Assembly: GCF_014836665.1 (NCBI RefSeq)
Contig: NZ_JACSQJ010000007.1
Coordinates: 62,001-126,000 of the forward strand
Direction of reading: 5' to 3'
Length of the DNA stretch: 64,000 nucleotides
Source of the DNA: Luteimonas colneyensis
GTDB lineage: Bacteria; Pseudomonadota; Gammaproteobacteria; Xanthomonadales; Xanthomonadaceae
Every line of letters begins with the position of its first letter. The stretch's first letter is position 1. Positions 20,186 through 32,374 of the stretch are shown piece by piece. A program made the translations under genes and the position numbers. The notes under the pieces are model-generated. The model was not told where the DNA came from and searched no databases. It worked only from the letters and a program-made list of their open reading frames with translations.

Positions 20186-21653
20186 GCTGCCGGAGTTCGG
20201 CGCGGACCCCGGCGTGGGTCGCGAGCACATGGGCGGGCGGCGCGCGCCCGAGCAGGCTGACGGCCACGATCGCGACGGTGGCGGCGATGAAGCCCGGCAC
20301 GATCTCGTACAGCGAGCTTCCGGTGTGTTTCCACAGCACCACGGTGGCCGCGCCCACGAGCACGCCGGCGAGCGCACCGTTGCGGGTCATGCGCGCCCAT
20401 GTCAGCGACAGCACCACCACCGGACCGAAGGCGGCGCCGAAGCCGGCCCAGGCGTAGGCCACGAGGCCCAGCACGCGGCTGTCCGGGTCGCGGGCAATGA
20501 AGATCGCCACCAGCGCCACCGCCAGCACCATCGCGCGGCCGAACCAGACCAGTTCCCGCTGCCCGGCCTGCGGCCGGACGAAGCCGCGGTAGAAATCCTC
20601 GGTCAGCGCGCTCGAGCAGACCAGCAGCTGGCACGACAGCGTGCTCATGATCGCCGCCAGGATCGCCGACAGCAGCACGCCCGCCACCCAGGGATTGAAC
20701 AGCTGCTGCGACAGGCTCACGAACACGCGCTCCGGATCGGCCAGCGCCTGGTCGGGATGCGCGGCATACCAGGCGATGCCGAACACGCCCACCGACACCG
20801 AGCCGAGCAGGCACAGCACCATCCAGGTCATGCCGATGCGGCGCGCCTTCGGGATCGCCGCCAGCGACTCGGCGGCCATGAAGCGCGCGAGGATATGCGG
20901 CTGCCCGAAGTAGCCCAGGCCCCAGGCCAGCGCCGACACCACTGCGATCGCGCCACCGGCGCCGACCCAGTCCAGCCGCGCCGGATCGACCTGCTCGACC
21001 AGTGCGAGGCCCTCGCCGACTCCGCCGACGCCCAGGATCACCATGACCGGCACCAGCAGCAGCGCGAAGATCATCAGCGTCGCCTGCACGGTGTCGGTCC
21101 AGCTGACCGCGAGGAAGCCGCCGATGAAGGTGTAGGCGATGGTGACCGCCGCGCCCCACCACAGCGCCTGGGCATAGGGCAGTCCGAACACCTCCTCGAA
21201 CAGCTTGGCGCCGGCAACGATGCCCGAGGCGCAATACACCGCGAAGAACACCAGGATCACCAGCGCCGAGACCACGCGCAGCACCCGCGCCCGGTCGTCG
21301 AAGCGGTGGGTGAAGTAGTCCGGCAGGGTGAGCGCGTTCTTCGCGCGCTCGGTGTACACGCGCAGCGGACCGGCCACCACGTGCCAGTTGGCCCAGGCGC
21401 CCAGCACCAGGCCGACCGCGATCCAGCCCTCGGACACGCCGCCGAGGTAGGCGGCGCCTGGCAGGCCCATCAGCAGCCAGCCGCTCATGTCGGACGCCCC
21501 CGCCGACAGCGCGGTCACCACGCTGCCCAGCGATCGCCCGCCGAGGATGTAGTCGTCGAAGGTGCGGGTCCGGCGCCAGGCCCAGAGGCCGATGCCGATC
21601 ATCAGCACCAGGTAGCCGGCGAAGGTGGCGATCAGCGGCAGGCTTGCGGTCAT
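20175..21653 (-). CDS. putP: Sodium/proline symporter
   Basis: 492 residues with about 13 membrane helices, of the solute:sodium symporter family. PutP-like segments are visible: [35 protein letters not shown] near the N-terminus (described in parts), [13 protein letters not shown] and [11 protein letters not shown]. It imports proline with sodium. A proline dehydrogenase gene is not in this window. The end overlaps miaA, so miaA may be partly co-transcribed with it. Confidence 0.92.
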   Translation of the reverse strand: MTASLPLIATFAGYLVLMIGIGLWAWRRTRTFDDYILGGRSLGSVVTALSAGASDMSGWLLMGLPGAAYLGGVSEGWIAVGLVLGAWANWHVVAGPLRVYTERAKNALTLPDYFTHRFDDRARVLRVVSALVILVFFAVYCASGIVAGAKLFEEVFGLPYAQALWWGAAVTIAYTFIGGFLAVSWTDTVQATLMIFALLLVPVMVILGVGGVGEGLALVEQVDPARLDWVGAGGAIAVVSALAWGLGYFGQPHILARFMAAESLAAIPKARRIGMTWMVLCLLGSVSVGVFGIAWYAAHPDQALADPERVFVSLSQQLFNPWVAGVLLSAILAAIMSTLSCQLLVCSSALTEDFYRGFVRPQAGQRELVWFGRAMVLAVALVAIFIARDPDSRVLGLVAYAWAGFGAAFGPVVVLSLTWARMTRNGALAGVLVGAATVVLWKHTGSSLYEIVPGFIAATVAIVAVSLLGRAPPAHVLATHAGVRAELRQHGH

Positions 21654-21714
21654 GCGGTGGTCCCCATGCCCCGTGGCGGGGCGTGCACCGCCGGGACTTT
21701 ACGCGAGCGCGCGC

Positions 21715-22614
21715 TCAGTCGGGCCAGTCGATGGTCATGGGCGCGGCGGCCGCGGGCACGCGCGGCAACGGGACCGCGTCCACGGCCGCGAGCACCCTGA
21801 GCGCGTCGACGGTGGCCGCGACGTCGTGCACGCGCAGCAGCATCGCGCCGCGCTGGGCGGCGACCAGGTGCGCGGCCACCGAGCCGTGCACGCGCGCCTT
21901 CGCGTCGTCCCGGCCGGTGAGCTCGCCGATGCTGCGCTTGCGCGACAGCCCGGCCAGCACCGGCACGCCGAGTTCGGCGAAGCGCTCCAGCCGCGCCAGC
22001 AGGGTGACGTTGTGCTGCGTGGTCTTGCCGAAGCCGAAGCCGGGATCGGCGACGATGCGCCTGCGCGGGATGCCGGCCATCTCGGCGGCGAAGATGCGCT
22101 CGGCGAGGAAGCGGTGCACGTCGCCGACGACGTCGTCGTACTCCGGCGCCTCCTGCATCGAACGCGGCTCGCCCAGCATGTGCATCAGCACGACCGGCAC
22201 GCCCAGCTCCGCGGCGGCCTCGAGCGCGCCTTCGGCGCGCAGCGCGCGGATGTCGTTGATCATCCCCGCGCCGGCCGCGACCGCGGCCTGCATCACCTCC
22301 GGGCGCCAGGTGTCGATGCTGACCGGCAGCGCGGTCTCGCGCACCAGGCGTTCTATGACCGGCACCACGCGGCGGATCTCCTCCTCCGCGCCAACGCCCT
22401 CGGAGCCGGGCCGCGTGGACTCGCCACCAACGTCGAGGATGTCGGCGCCCTCCTCCGCCAGCCGCAGTCCGTGGGCCACCGCGGCATCGACGTCGAAATG
22501 GTCACCGCCGTCGGAAAACGAATCCGGCGTGACGTTGACGATGCCCATGACCCGCGGCCGATCGAGGCGCAGCGGCCGGCCGGCGCAGTCGAGGCTCGGG
22601 ACGGTGTCGAACAT
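21715..22614 (-). CDS. folP: Dihydropteroate synthase
   Basis: 299 residues. It condenses p-aminobenzoate with dihydropterin pyrophosphate in folate synthesis and is the sulfonamide target. Clear signatures are MGIVNVTPDSFSDGG, DVGGESTRPGS, DPGFGFGKTTQHN and the C-terminal RVHDV. It lies downstream of ftsH as in E. coli, but a terminator-like hairpin separates the two. Confidence 0.96.
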   Translation of the reverse strand: MFDTVPSLDCAGRPLRLDRPRVMGIVNVTPDSFSDGGDHFDVDAAVAHGLRLAEEGADILDVGGESTRPGSEGVGAEEEIRRVVPVIERLVRETALPVSIDTWRPEVMQAAVAAGAGMINDIRALRAEGALEAAAELGVPVVLMHMLGEPRSMQEAPEYDDVVGDVHRFLAERIFAAEMAGIPRRRIVADPGFGFGKTTQHNVTLLARLERFAELGVPVLAGLSRKRSIGELTGRDDAKARVHGSVAAHLVAAQRGAMLLRVHDVAATVDALRVLAAVDAVPLPRVPAAAAPMTIDWPD

Positions 22615-22689
22615 GGGGCGCTCCGATTGCGGGGAGAGGGGTTGTCGCGGAGGGCCGCGTGGGTCCGCGCGATCCGCGTCACCTTCCGC

Positions 22690-22720
22690 GAAAGAAGAAG
22701 GGGCGGTTGCCCGCCCCTCC
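22690..22720 (-). terminator. Rho-independent terminator after ftsH
   Basis: A 7-bp GC stem, GGGGCGG (22700-22706) with CCGCCCC (22711-22717) and a GCAA-type loop on the minus strand, is followed by TTCTTCTTTC. It lies just past the ftsH stop and before folP. Confidence 0.7.
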
Positions 22721-22728
22721 GGTATTGC

Positions 22729-24645
<1,917 letters not shown>

Positions 24646-24672
24646 TCCACTCTCCGCGGCGGTGCCGCCAAT

Positions 24673-25305
24673 TTACTTCATCCGGGCCAGCTTGCCCTGC
24701 GCCAGCGCATAGACTTCCGGCGAACGCTGGCGGGAGGCCGCGGGCTTGCGGACCACCACCTTCGCGTAACGCCGGCGCAGCTCGCGCACGTAGTCGTCGA
24801 AGCCGGCGCCGTGGAACAGCTTGATCAGGAAGTCGCCGCCCGGACGCAGGTGCCGGTCGGCGAAGTCCATCGCAAGCTCGGCCAGGTACATGGCCCGCGG
24901 CTGGTCGACGGCGTTCACACCACTCTTGTTGGGGGCCATGTCGGACAAGACAAGGTCCACGGACGCGCCGGCAAGGCTGGATTCCAGCCGGGACAGTACC
25001 GCGTCCTCCCTGAAGTCCCCGTGGATGAACTCCACCCCGGCCAGCGGCGGCATGTCGAGGATGTCCAGCGCGATCACCCGGCCGCCGTCGCCCAGGGCCT
25101 GGCGGACCCACTGCGACCAGCCCCCCGGGGCGGCACCGAGGTCGACCACGGTCATGCCCGGCTTCAGCAGGCGGTCGCGCTCGACCAGCTCCTCCAGCTT
25201 GTAGGCGGCGCGCGAACGCAGGCCTTCGGCCTGTGCCTTCTTCACGAAGGGGTCGTTGAAGTGTTCCTGGAGCCAGCGCTGGCTGCTTTTGCTGCGGGTG
25301 GCCAT
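24673..25305 (-). CDS. rlmE: 23S rRNA (uridine-2'-O)-methyltransferase
   Basis: 210 residues, the usual length of RlmE/FtsJ. It methylates U2552 of 23S rRNA late in 50S assembly. The SAM motif [13 protein letters not shown] and the catalytic tetrad K36, D122 (VLSDMAPN), K162 (FLIKLF) and E197 (SPEVY) are all present. It lies 27 bp upstream of ftsH in the same direction and is divergent from yhbY. Confidence 0.97.
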   Translation of the reverse strand: MATRSKSSQRWLQEHFNDPFVKKAQAEGLRSRAAYKLEELVERDRLLKPGMTVVDLGAAPGGWSQWVRQALGDGGRVIALDILDMPPLAGVEFIHGDFREDAVLSRLESSLAGASVDLVLSDMAPNKSGVNAVDQPRAMYLAELAMDFADRHLRPGGDFLIKLFHGAGFDDYVRELRRRYAKVVVRKPAASRQRSPEVYALAQGKLARMK

Positions 25306-25373
25306 CGCGTCGGCAAGGGGCGGGGGCCGGTCATGATACCCTGCGCACCCCCTCGAACCTGACCGCAGCCCCC

Positions 25374-25679
25374 ATGACCGTCGAGCTCACCGCCGCCCAG
25401 ACCCGCTTCCTCCGCGGACAGGCCCATGGGCTCAAGGCGATGCTCCAGGTCGGCGGCAAGGGTGTCACCGATGCGCTGGTGGCGGAGATCGACGGCGCGC
25501 TGGACCACCACGAGCTGATCAAGGTGAAGGTGGGCGCGGCCGACCGCGAGGAGCGCGACGCGCTGATCGGCGGCCTGGTGGAGCGCACCGGCGCGGCGCT
25601 GGTGCAGCGCATCGGCCATGTCGCCGTGCTCTACCGGCCCAACCGCGAGAAGCGCCAGATCGTGCTTCCGCGCGGCTGA
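25374..25679 (+). CDS. yhbY: CRS1/YhbY-type RNA-binding protein
   Basis: 101 residues, a single CRM domain: [25 protein letters not shown], then HHELIKVKV and the C-terminal [10 protein letters not shown]. YhbY associates with pre-50S ribosomal particles. It is divergent from rlmE, another 50S assembly factor, a common arrangement. The ribosome-related role follows from the family. Confidence 0.95.
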   Translation: MTVELTAAQTRFLRGQAHGLKAMLQVGGKGVTDALVAEIDGALDHHELIKVKVGAADREERDALIGGLVERTGAALVQRIGHVAVLYRPNREKRQIVLPRG

Positions 25680-25693
25680 GGACACGACGCGCG

Positions 25694-26071
25694 ATGGACC
25701 TCGTCCAGGAACGCCCCGACTATGAATACGTGCTGCGCGGCGCCGATGGCCGCTCGGCACTGGTCAACGACCGCCGCCTGGGCGCGAGCTTCATCGTCTC
25801 GCCCACCCGGCTGGTCGAGGACTGGGCCGCGGCCCCGATCGCCAGCCTGGCGCCCGCGCAGCTCGAGCCGCTGCTCGCCCTCGATCCGGAAGTGATCATC
25901 CTCGGCACCGGCGACGCGCAGGCCTTCCCGCCGCCGCGCACCATGGCCGCGTGCCTGGCCCGCGGCGTCGGCCTGGAGGCGATGACCAACGCCGCGGCCG
26001 CGCGCACCTTCAACGTGCTGGCCAGCGAAGGCCGGCGCGTGGTGGCGGGCTTCATCCTGTCGGGCGGCTGA
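25694..26071 (+). CDS. Mth938-like domain protein
   Basis: 125 residues. The pattern GASFIVSPTRLVEDW, EVIILGTGDAQAFPP and GVGLEAMTNAAAARTFNVLASEGRRVVAGF (described in parts) matches the Mth938/NDUFAF3-like family, a single alpha/beta domain of unclear biochemical function. The gene follows yhbY by 14 bp, so both are likely on one transcript. It converges on nlpD. Confidence 0.85.
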   Translation: MDLVQERPDYEYVLRGADGRSALVNDRRLGASFIVSPTRLVEDWAAAPIASLAPAQLEPLLALDPEVIILGTGDAQAFPPPRTMAACLARGVGLEAMTNAAAARTFNVLASEGRRVVAGFILSGG

Positions 26072-26120
26072 GCCGCGCACCCGCCCACCGCGGCGGCGGC
26101 GTGAACGACTCGCGCAGCGG

Positions 26121-26927
26121 TCAGCGCTGCGGCAGGTAGCGCAGCGGATCGACCGGCTTGCCGTTGTAGCGGATCTCGAAGTGCAGCATGTCGCGGTCGG
26201 CGCCGGTGCGTCCCATCTCGGCGATCTGCTGGCCGGCCTTGACGCGATCGCCCTCGCCCACCAGGCGCCTGCGGTTGTGGCCATAGGCCGACAGCCACTG
26301 CTCGTCGTGCTTGATGATGACCAGCTCGCCGTAGCCGACCAGGCCCGAACCCGAGTACACGATCACGCCGTCGCCGGCGGCGCGCACCGCCTGTCCGGCC
26401 GAACCGGCGACGCCGATGCCCTGCTTCGTGGGATCGCCCTCGACGTAGCGGCTGACCAGGCCACCATCGGCCGGCCAGCGCCAGGCCACCGCGCTGCGCA
26501 CCGGCGCGGGGCCGGTGGGCTGCGGCGGTGACTGCGTCGGCTGGACCACGCGTCCGCGGCGGTCGGTGGGCTGGCGCGCGGTGCCGCGGCTGGCGGACGC
26601 GGGCGTCGACGTGGATGCGCGGCCGCGAGTACCCGACGAGCCGGACGGATACAGGCGCAGCGTCTGGCCCGGATAGATCGTGTAGGGCGGCTGCACGCCG
26701 TTCCACATCGCGAGGTCGAGCGCGCTGATGCCGTTGTTGACCGCGAGGCGGTAGAGCGTGTCGCCGCGGCGCACGGTGACCGTCTGCCCCGGCTTCGGCG
26801 TCGAGGTGCGCGCCGCGCCGGACCCGCCCTCGCGGACCACCTTGCTCGTGCCGCAGCCGGCGAGCGCCAGCACCAGCGCGACGAACGGAACCAGGGCGAT
26901 GCGGGCGGATCGGCGGAACGGGGGCAT
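26121..26927 (-). CDS. nlpD: NlpD-like LysM/M23 lipoprotein (amidase activator type)
   Basis: 268 residues from ATG 26927, which has a GGAGG sequence 11 nt upstream; an in-frame ATG at 26945 lacks one. The lipobox LALAGC (C25) is followed by a LysM domain (about 49-93), a Ser/Thr/Arg/Pro-rich linker and a LytM/M23 domain (about 150-265). The zinc-binding HxxxD motif is replaced (KQGIG at 168-172) and the final HxH is MLH, so it is probably catalytically dead like E. coli NlpD, which activates cell-division amidases. It follows surE-pcm as in other gammaproteobacteria, but no rpoS follows. Confidence 0.9.
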   Translation of the reverse strand: MPPFRRSARIALVPFVALVLALAGCGTSKVVREGGSGAARTSTPKPGQTVTVRRGDTLYRLAVNNGISALDLAMWNGVQPPYTIYPGQTLRLYPSGSSGTRGRASTSTPASASRGTARQPTDRRGRVVQPTQSPPQPTGPAPVRSAVAWRWPADGGLVSRYVEGDPTKQGIGVAGSAGQAVRAAGDGVIVYSGSGLVGYGELVIIKHDEQWLSAYGHNRRRLVGEGDRVKAGQQIAEMGRTGADRDMLHFEIRYNGKPVDPLRYLPQR

Positions 26928-26980
26928 GCGCGGGAAAACCTCCATCTGTGACGTGACGCGCTCGGGCAAGGCGGAACCGG

Positions 26981-27634
26981 TCACCCGGCGAAGCGCTGCC
27001 ACAGGTGCGTCAGCGCCAGGCCTCCGCCACCGATCAGCACGCTGAAATAGACCACGGTGCCGATGGTGGCGAGGTGGCCAAGCAGCACGGCACCGCCATC
27101 GCGCTGGATGAAGCCCACAGCGTAAAGCAGCAGCGCGATCGCGGGGATGGTGTTGCTGAACGGAACGAATCCGAACGGCGCCATCAGCAGCAGCGCGGCG
27201 AAGATGAAGGCGAGGTTGTTGAACAACCCCATCGCGCGGCCGTCGACCAGCGACGGCATCCGGTACGGGCGGCTGATGCGTTCGAGCCGGCGCACCCACG
27301 ACATGCCGCCGGCGAGCGCCGGGCGCAGGCGATCGGCCGGCAGCTGCCGCGCGGCCAGCTTCTCCGGCACCCACAGCGGGCGCCCCGAGACGCGGCTCAG
27401 GCCCACCAGCAGGATGGCGGCGCCGAACACCGTGCTCACGCCCGGGATCGACACCGGGATCAGGAACACCAGGGTCAGCAGGATCGACAGCACCAGCAGG
27501 CCTTCGTCGCCGATCACCGCGAGCAGCTCGCCCAGGCTCATCGAGCCGCTCGGCAGCCGCTCGATGATGCCCTCGAGCTGGCTGCGCAGCGACTGCTCGT
27601 CCGGTGGCGGGGACGGCGGGACCGGTCGGGCCAT
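26981..27634 (-). CDS. ExoD-family membrane protein
   Basis: 217 residues. A cytoplasmic N-terminus with SLGELLAVIGDEGLLVLSILLTLVFLIPV is followed by paired membrane helices and FNNLAFIFAALLLMAPFGFVPFSNTIPA. This is the ExoD family, named for a rhizobial exopolysaccharide-related gene; its biochemical function is unknown. It starts 4 bp after the pcm stop and ends 53 bp before nlpD, so it belongs to the surE-pcm-nlpD transcription unit. In E. coli there is no gene at this position. Confidence 0.85.
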   Translation of the reverse strand: MARPVPPSPPPDEQSLRSQLEGIIERLPSGSMSLGELLAVIGDEGLLVLSILLTLVFLIPVSIPGVSTVFGAAILLVGLSRVSGRPLWVPEKLAARQLPADRLRPALAGGMSWVRRLERISRPYRMPSLVDGRAMGLFNNLAFIFAALLLMAPFGFVPFSNTIPAIALLLYAVGFIQRDGGAVLLGHLATIGTVVYFSVLIGGGGLALTHLWQRFAG

Positions 27635-27638
27635 GGCC

Positions 27639-28322
27639 TCAGTCCACCAGTCCGGAGAGGAGCGGCACGAAGGCGACGGCCGCGAGCGTGTCCTGCACGA
27701 CGTGGCCGTCGGCGTCCTTGCGCAGGCGCAGCAGTGACTGCGCGCCCGCCGCACCCACCGGCGCGACCAGCACGCCGCCGGGCGCGAGCTGCGCGGTCAG
27801 CGCGTCGACCAGGGCCGGGGCGCCTGCGGTGACCAGGATGCCGTCGAAGGGCGCCTCCTCCGGCCAGCCGACGCGACCGTCGTCGTGCTTGCTGCGCACG
27901 TTCAGGCCAAGCGAGCGGAAGCGCTTGCGCGCGACGCGCAGCAGGTCGCCGATGCGCTCGACGGTGTACACCTGCAGACCCAGGGCGCCGAGGATCGCGG
28001 CCTGGTAGCCGGAACCGGTGCCGACCTCGAGCACGCGCGCCGGCTGCGCGCCGTCGGCGAACAGCGCCTCGGTCATGCGCGCGACCACCCAGGGCTGCGA
28101 GATGGTCTGGCCGTGGCCGATCGGCAGCGCGGTGTCCTCGTAGGCGCGCGTGGCCAGGGCCTCGTCGATGAACAGGTGGCGCGGCACGGTGCGGATCGCG
28201 TTGAGCACGCGTTCGTCGCTGATGCCGTTGCCGCGCAGGCGCTCGATCAGGCGGTCGCGCACGCGCTGCGAGGTCATGCCCATGCCCAGCGCCTCCGGCT
28301 GCAGGCGCAACCGCGGCGTCAT
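27639..28322 (-). CDS. pcm: Protein-L-isoaspartate O-methyltransferase
   Basis: 227 residues. It repairs isoaspartyl residues in aged proteins using SAM. PCMT signatures are [38 protein letters not shown] and [10 protein letters not shown]. The chosen ATG at 28322 overlaps the surE stop by 4 bp. The partnership with surE is conserved across proteobacteria. Confidence 0.95.
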   Translation of the reverse strand: MTPRLRLQPEALGMGMTSQRVRDRLIERLRGNGISDERVLNAIRTVPRHLFIDEALATRAYEDTALPIGHGQTISQPWVVARMTEALFADGAQPARVLEVGTGSGYQAAILGALGLQVYTVERIGDLLRVARKRFRSLGLNVRSKHDDGRVGWPEEAPFDGILVTAGAPALVDALTAQLAPGGVLVAPVGAAGAQSLLRLRKDADGHVVQDTLAAVAFVPLLSGLVD

Positions 28323-29104
28323 GCCTGGCCTCCGTTGCGCAGCGCCTCCTCGAGGCCGCCGACCCAGGCCGCGACCTGCTCCAGCGCCTGGTAGCGCGTC
28401 AGGTCGACCTGGATCGGGGTGATGGCGATGTGGCGGGTGCGGACGGCGTGGAAATCGGTGCCCGGGCCGGAGTCGGCCTCGGCGCCGGCGCCGCCGATCC
28501 ACCAGAAGTGGCGGCCGCGCGGATCCTTGGCCGGGATGCAGGCCTCGGCGCGGTGGCGGTTGCCCAGCCGGGTGACCTCGAAGCCCTCGATCTCCGACCA
28601 CGGCAGGTCGGGCACGTTGACGTTGAGGATGGTGTCGGCGGGCAGCGGGTCGGCCTTGAGGCGCGCGACGATCTCGACCGCGGCGCGCGCGGCGCTCTCG
28701 TAGTGCCGGCCCTGGTGGTCGCGCGTCACCAGCGACACCGCGACCGCCGGCAGGCCCAGGAAGCGGCCTTCCATCGCCGCGGCCACCGTGCCGGAATAGA
28801 TCACGTCGTCGCCGAGGTTGGCGGTGTTGTTGATGCCGGAGACCACGATGTCGGGGTCGTCCTCGAGCATGCCGGTGATCGCCACGTGCACGCAGTCGGT
28901 GGGCGTGCCGTGCACCCGCCAGGTGCCGGCGTCCAGCTGCACGGCCTGCAGCGGCAGGTCGAGGGTGAGCGAATTGCTGGCGCCGGAACGGTCGCGGTCC
29001 GGCGCGACGACGACGACCTCGTGGCCCGCGGCACGCAGGCCCGCGGCGAGTGCGTGGATGCCCGGGGCGTCGACGCCGTCGTCGTTGCTAACGAGGATTT
29101 TCAT
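28319..29104 (-). CDS. surE: 5'/3'-nucleotidase SurE
   Basis: 261 residues. SurE dephosphorylates nucleoside monophosphates. The family start [15 protein letters not shown] carries the metal-binding Asp pair; [25 protein letters not shown] (in parts) is also diagnostic. Two in-frame ATGs lie nine bases apart (29113 and 29104); the second matches the family start. It is the first gene of surE-pcm-exoD-like-nlpD and diverges from the Smr gene. Confidence 0.96.
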   Translation of the reverse strand: MKILVSNDDGVDAPGIHALAAGLRAAGHEVVVVAPDRDRSGASNSLTLDLPLQAVQLDAGTWRVHGTPTDCVHVAITGMLEDDPDIVVSGINNTANLGDDVIYSGTVAAAMEGRFLGLPAVAVSLVTRDHQGRHYESAARAAVEIVARLKADPLPADTILNVNVPDLPWSEIEGFEVTRLGNRHRAEACIPAKDPRGRHFWWIGGAGAEADSGPGTDFHAVRTRHIAITPIQVDLTRYQALEQVAAWVGGLEEALRNGGQA

Positions 29105-29159
29105 TGCGTTCATGATAACGGAACGCGACGGCACCGGTCCCCCGCGCTAGGCTTGCGGG

Positions 29160-29711
29160 ATGGCCGGACCGGGTAAAGAACGCGACGGAGACGACGACGA
29201 CGCGGCGCTGTTCCGCGCCGCGGTCGGCCCGGTGCGCGCGCTGCCCGACGCGCCGGCGCCCCCCGAGCGCCCCCGGCCGCGGCCGCGCGCGCGCATGGCC
29301 GAGCGCGACGAGGCGCAGGCGCGCGAGGATTTCCGCCTGGGGCGCGGCGAAGGCTTCTCCATCGAACGCGGCGACGTGCTGTCGCACCGGCGCGACCAGG
29401 TGCCGCCGCGCACGCTCAAGCGGCTGTCACTGGGGATGTACGCCGCCCAGGACGAACTCGACCTCCACCACGTCGACGCCGCCACGGCCGAATCGCTCCT
29501 GCGGCGCTTCCTGGCCGAGGCCCGCGACGCCGGGTTCGGCTGCGTGCGCGTGGTCCACGGCAAGGGCCTCAATTCCAGCGACAGCCTGCCGGTGCTGAAG
29601 AACGTGGTCGACCGCGTCCTGCGCCAGCGCGCGGACGTGCTGGCCTTCCATTCCGCGCCGGCCGCCCAGGGCGGGACCGGCGCGGTGCTCGTGCTGCTCG
29701 CCAGGCGCTGA
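29160..29711 (+). CDS. Smr-domain protein (SmrA-like)
   Basis: 183 residues. A charged, Pro/Arg-rich N-terminus (about 1-95) precedes a C-terminal Smr domain with ELDLHHVDAATAESLLRRFL, CVRVVHGKG, and APAAQGGTGAVLVLL. Smr domains are DNA or RNA nucleases/binders; the DLHH motif is a typical DxH version. The gene is alone on its strand between surE and a small lipoprotein gene, whose stop lies 5 bp from its own. Confidence 0.9.
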   Translation: MAGPGKERDGDDDDAALFRAAVGPVRALPDAPAPPERPRPRPRARMAERDEAQAREDFRLGRGEGFSIERGDVLSHRRDQVPPRTLKRLSLGMYAAQDELDLHHVDAATAESLLRRFLAEARDAGFGCVRVVHGKGLNSSDSLPVLKNVVDRVLRQRADVLAFHSAPAAQGGTGAVLVLLARR

Positions 29712-29716
29712 GGGGA

Positions 29717-29956
29717 TCAACGCGACGCTAGAGCCGGAACGAAGCGCTTCTGCGGCGGATTGACCCACTGCACGACGACGCCGCGGTCGCGCGCGCGCCG
29801 CTCGACGTTCGAAACGTACTCCACGTCGGTCAGGATGCGCTCGCCCTGCTGCTGCGGAGCGGGAGTCGGGGCCGACGCCATGCCGCCGCTGCTGGCGCAT
29901 GCCGACAGCACCATCGCCGCGGATGCCACCAGGGCTGACTGGATGAACCTGTTCAT
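29717..29956 (-). CDS. Small lipoprotein of unknown function
   Basis: 79 residues with a lipoprotein signal ending LSAC (MNRFIQSALVASAAMVLSAC) and a mature part of about 60 residues containing ILTDVEYVSNVERRARDRGV. A GGAGAAGG ribosome site lies just upstream of the ATG. I do not recognise the family. It sits 82 bp downstream of truD, at the place where E. coli has truD directly before surE. Confidence 0.75.
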   Translation of the reverse strand: MNRFIQSALVASAAMVLSACASSGGMASAPTPAPQQQGERILTDVEYVSNVERRARDRGVVVQWVNPPQKRFVPALASR

Positions 29957-30038
29957 GGCCTTCTCCTGTGGGCGCGCCGCGATCTCCGGCGCGCAACTCC
30001 ACATATACCCGCGCCATGCGGCCGGCCAGTGCCGCCGA

Positions 30039-31175
30039 TCAGTTTCCGACGGACGGCCGGCGCGGCGTCCCGGGCTCGTGCACGGGGCCGAGTTCGGCCA
30101 GCACCGAGGTGGCATAGGTGCCGGCAGGCAGCGGGAAGCGCAGCTCCAGCACGTCGTCCGCCAGCCACTGCCAGGCCAGCCCTTCGGGACGCAGCCGCGT
30201 CGCCCGGCGTTCCTGGGCCAGGCCTGCGGCCTCGAGCCCCGCCCTCAACGACAGGCTTGCGGGATCGGCCAGCGCGGCGAGCTCCAGCGCCTTCGCGTCG
30301 GCCGCGCTGCGCAGCTCGCCGCGCCCCCACAGCGGCGCGCTCGGGTGGATGTCGAACGCCGCCAGGCGGGCGGCCAGCACGTCGCTCCACGGCTCGGGGC
30401 CGAACACGCTGCGGCTGCCGTCGAGCATCCAGGCTTCACCTTCCAGCGGACGGTCCCAGCGGCCACTGGCCACGCGCGCCGCGAGCACCCTGTTGAACAG
30501 CTCGGAGCGCGCCGCCGACAGCAGCAGCGCGCGCTCGTCCTTGCGCACGCGCAGGCCCGCGAACATGCGTCGCGCCTTGTCGACGTTGCCGCCGCCGTGG
30601 CCGAAGCGCTGTTCGCCGAAATAGTTGGGCACGCCGCGCGCGGCGATCGCCTCCAGTCGCGCCTCGATCGCGTCGTGGTCGCCTTCGACCTCGCGCAGCA
30701 CGAGCACGAAGCGGTTGCCGGCCAGCGCCCCGCGCGGCAGCTTGCGCGCATGCCGGGCCTGGTCGAGCACGCGCAGCCGCTGACCGCTGGCCGCATCGTC
30801 GCGCTCCAGTGCCGCGACGTCCGGCGCCTCGCGTCCCGGCAGCTGCACGCTGAAGCGCTGCCGCGTCACCGCGTGGCGATCCTTGAGTCCGGCGTAGCCG
30901 ACCGCGCGCTCGTCCACGCCGGCCCATTCGGCGAGCAGCCGCGCGACGAAGGCGGTGTTCATGCCGCGCTTCTCGATCGTCAGCAGCAGGTGCTCGCCGG
31001 CCCCACTGGCGGCGAAGCCGTCGAGCTCGGTGACGTCGAAGTCCTCCGGCGCGGCGCGGATGCGCGCCGCCAGGACCGGCGCGCCGTGCGCACGCGGGAG
31101 GACGTCCGTCGGCGGCCCCGCGCCGGCTTCATCGGACGCGGCGCGAGCACCACCCGCGCCGCTGCCGACGCTCAC
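30039..31175 (-). CDS. truD: tRNA pseudouridine(13) synthase
   Basis: 378 residues from a GTG start that overlaps ispF by 4 bp. It isomerises U13 of tRNAs. The catalytic Asp is D99 in [22 protein letters not shown] and [11 protein letters not shown] are further TruD signatures. The first ~30 residues (Gly/Ala-rich) are variable. Coupled translation in ispD-ispF-truD matches the E. coli order. Confidence 0.95.
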   Translation of the reverse strand: MSVGSGAGGARAASDEAGAGPPTDVLPRAHGAPVLAARIRAAPEDFDVTELDGFAASGAGEHLLLTIEKRGMNTAFVARLLAEWAGVDERAVGYAGLKDRHAVTRQRFSVQLPGREAPDVAALERDDAASGQRLRVLDQARHARKLPRGALAGNRFVLVLREVEGDHDAIEARLEAIAARGVPNYFGEQRFGHGGGNVDKARRMFAGLRVRKDERALLLSAARSELFNRVLAARVASGRWDRPLEGEAWMLDGSRSVFGPEPWSDVLAARLAAFDIHPSAPLWGRGELRSAADAKALELAALADPASLSLRAGLEAAGLAQERRATRLRPEGLAWQWLADDVLELRFPLPAGTYATSVLAELGPVHEPGTPRRPSVGN

Positions 31176-31651
31176 GCCGCCACGAGCAGGCAGACCGCCT
31201 GCGCGGCGATGCCTTCTTCGCGGCCGATGAAGCCCAGGCGTTCGCTGGTGGTCGCCTTCACGCTCACCGCATCGAGCGCGATGCCGAGATCGGCCGCGAT
31301 CGCCTCGCGCATCGCCTGCGCGTGCGGGCCGACCTTCGGTCGCTCGCAGATCACCGTGGCGTCGACGTTGCCGGCCTTCCAGCCGCGCGCGGCGGCCAGG
31401 GCCACGCAGTGGCGCAGCAGCGCGCGGCTGTCGGCGCCCTTCCAGCGCTCGTCCGAGGGCGGAAAATGCACGCCGATGTCGCCCAGCGCCAGCGCGCCCA
31501 GGATCGCGTCGCAGAGCGCGTGCAGGATGACGTCGCCGTCGCTGTGCGCGACCAGGCCGCGGGAGTGCGGCACGCGCACCCCGCCGAGCATCACGTGGTC
31601 GCCTTCGCCGAAGGCATGGACGTCGTAACCGTGGCCGATGCGGATGGTCAT
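31172..31651 (-). CDS. ispF: 2-C-methyl-D-erythritol 2,4-cyclodiphosphate synthase
   Basis: 159 residues from ATG 31651. It cyclises CDP-ME-2-phosphate in the MEP isoprenoid pathway. Metal-binding GHGYDVHAF (D9, H11 region) and the [15 protein letters not shown] segment are present, as is [13 protein letters not shown] near the end. Both ends overlap neighbours by 4 bp (ispD upstream, truD downstream). Confidence 0.97.
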   Translation of the reverse strand: MTIRIGHGYDVHAFGEGDHVMLGGVRVPHSRGLVAHSDGDVILHALCDAILGALALGDIGVHFPPSDERWKGADSRALLRHCVALAAARGWKAGNVDATVICERPKVGPHAQAMREAIAADLGIALDAVSVKATTSERLGFIGREEGIAAQAVCLLVAA

Positions 31652-32337
31652 CGCGCCCTCCTCTCCAGCAGGAATTCGAAATACGCCAGGTCGGCCGGCG
31701 TGGTCACCTTGAGGTTGTCCTCGGCGCCCTCGACGAGCAGGGGCCGCAGTCCGAGGCGCTCCATGGCCATGGCCTCGTCGGTCACCTCGACGCCGTCGGC
31801 GGCCGCGGCCTCCAGCGCGCGCCGCAGCTGCAGGCGGCGGAACAGCTGCGGCGTCTGCGCGCGCCACAGGCGTTCGCGCGGCTCGGTGGCATCGATGCCG
31901 CCGTCGTCGCCGGCGCGCTTGAGCGTGTCGCGCACCGGCGTGGCGAGGATGGCGCCCACCGGATCCTCGCGCCCGCGCTCGAGCAGCGCGGACAGGTCGG
32001 ACAGGCGCAGGTTCGGGCGCGCGGCGTCATGCACGAGCACGAAGGCGTCGGCGCGAACCTCGTCGGGCAGCGCGGCCAGGCCGGCCAGCACCGATTCGGC
32101 ACGGGTGCCGCCGCCGATGCAGGCGATCACCGGTCGGCCGCTGCCGTCGCTCCAGCCCTGCCAGTGCGCATCGCCCGCCGCCAGCGCCACTACCGCGCCC
32201 TTGACGCCCGGATGCGCGAACAGCGCGCGCAGGCTGTGCGCGATCAGCGGCTCGCCGGCGACCTGCAGGTACTGCTTGGGCAGCTCGCCGCCGAAGCGCA
32301 CGCCGCGGCCGGCGGCGGGAACCACCACCCAGGTCAC
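31648..32337 (-). CDS. ispD: 2-C-methyl-D-erythritol 4-phosphate cytidylyltransferase
   Basis: 229 residues from a GTG start. It makes CDP-ME from MEP and CTP. The N-terminal [18 protein letters not shown] is the CTP-binding loop; VHDAARP and VTDEAMAME are further family motifs. It begins 37 bp after ftsB and overlaps ispF by 4 bp. The two adjacent steps of the MEP pathway are thus co-translated. Confidence 0.96.
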   Translation of the reverse strand: MTWVVVPAAGRGVRFGGELPKQYLQVAGEPLIAHSLRALFAHPGVKGAVVALAAGDAHWQGWSDGSGRPVIACIGGGTRAESVLAGLAALPDEVRADAFVLVHDAARPNLRLSDLSALLERGREDPVGAILATPVRDTLKRAGDDGGIDATEPRERLWRAQTPQLFRRLQLRRALEAAAADGVEVTDEAMAMERLGLRPLLVEGAEDNLKVTTPADLAYFEFLLERRAR

Positions 32338-32374
32338 GGGACGACGGCCTGCGCGCGGATGGAACCGTTCGAAC

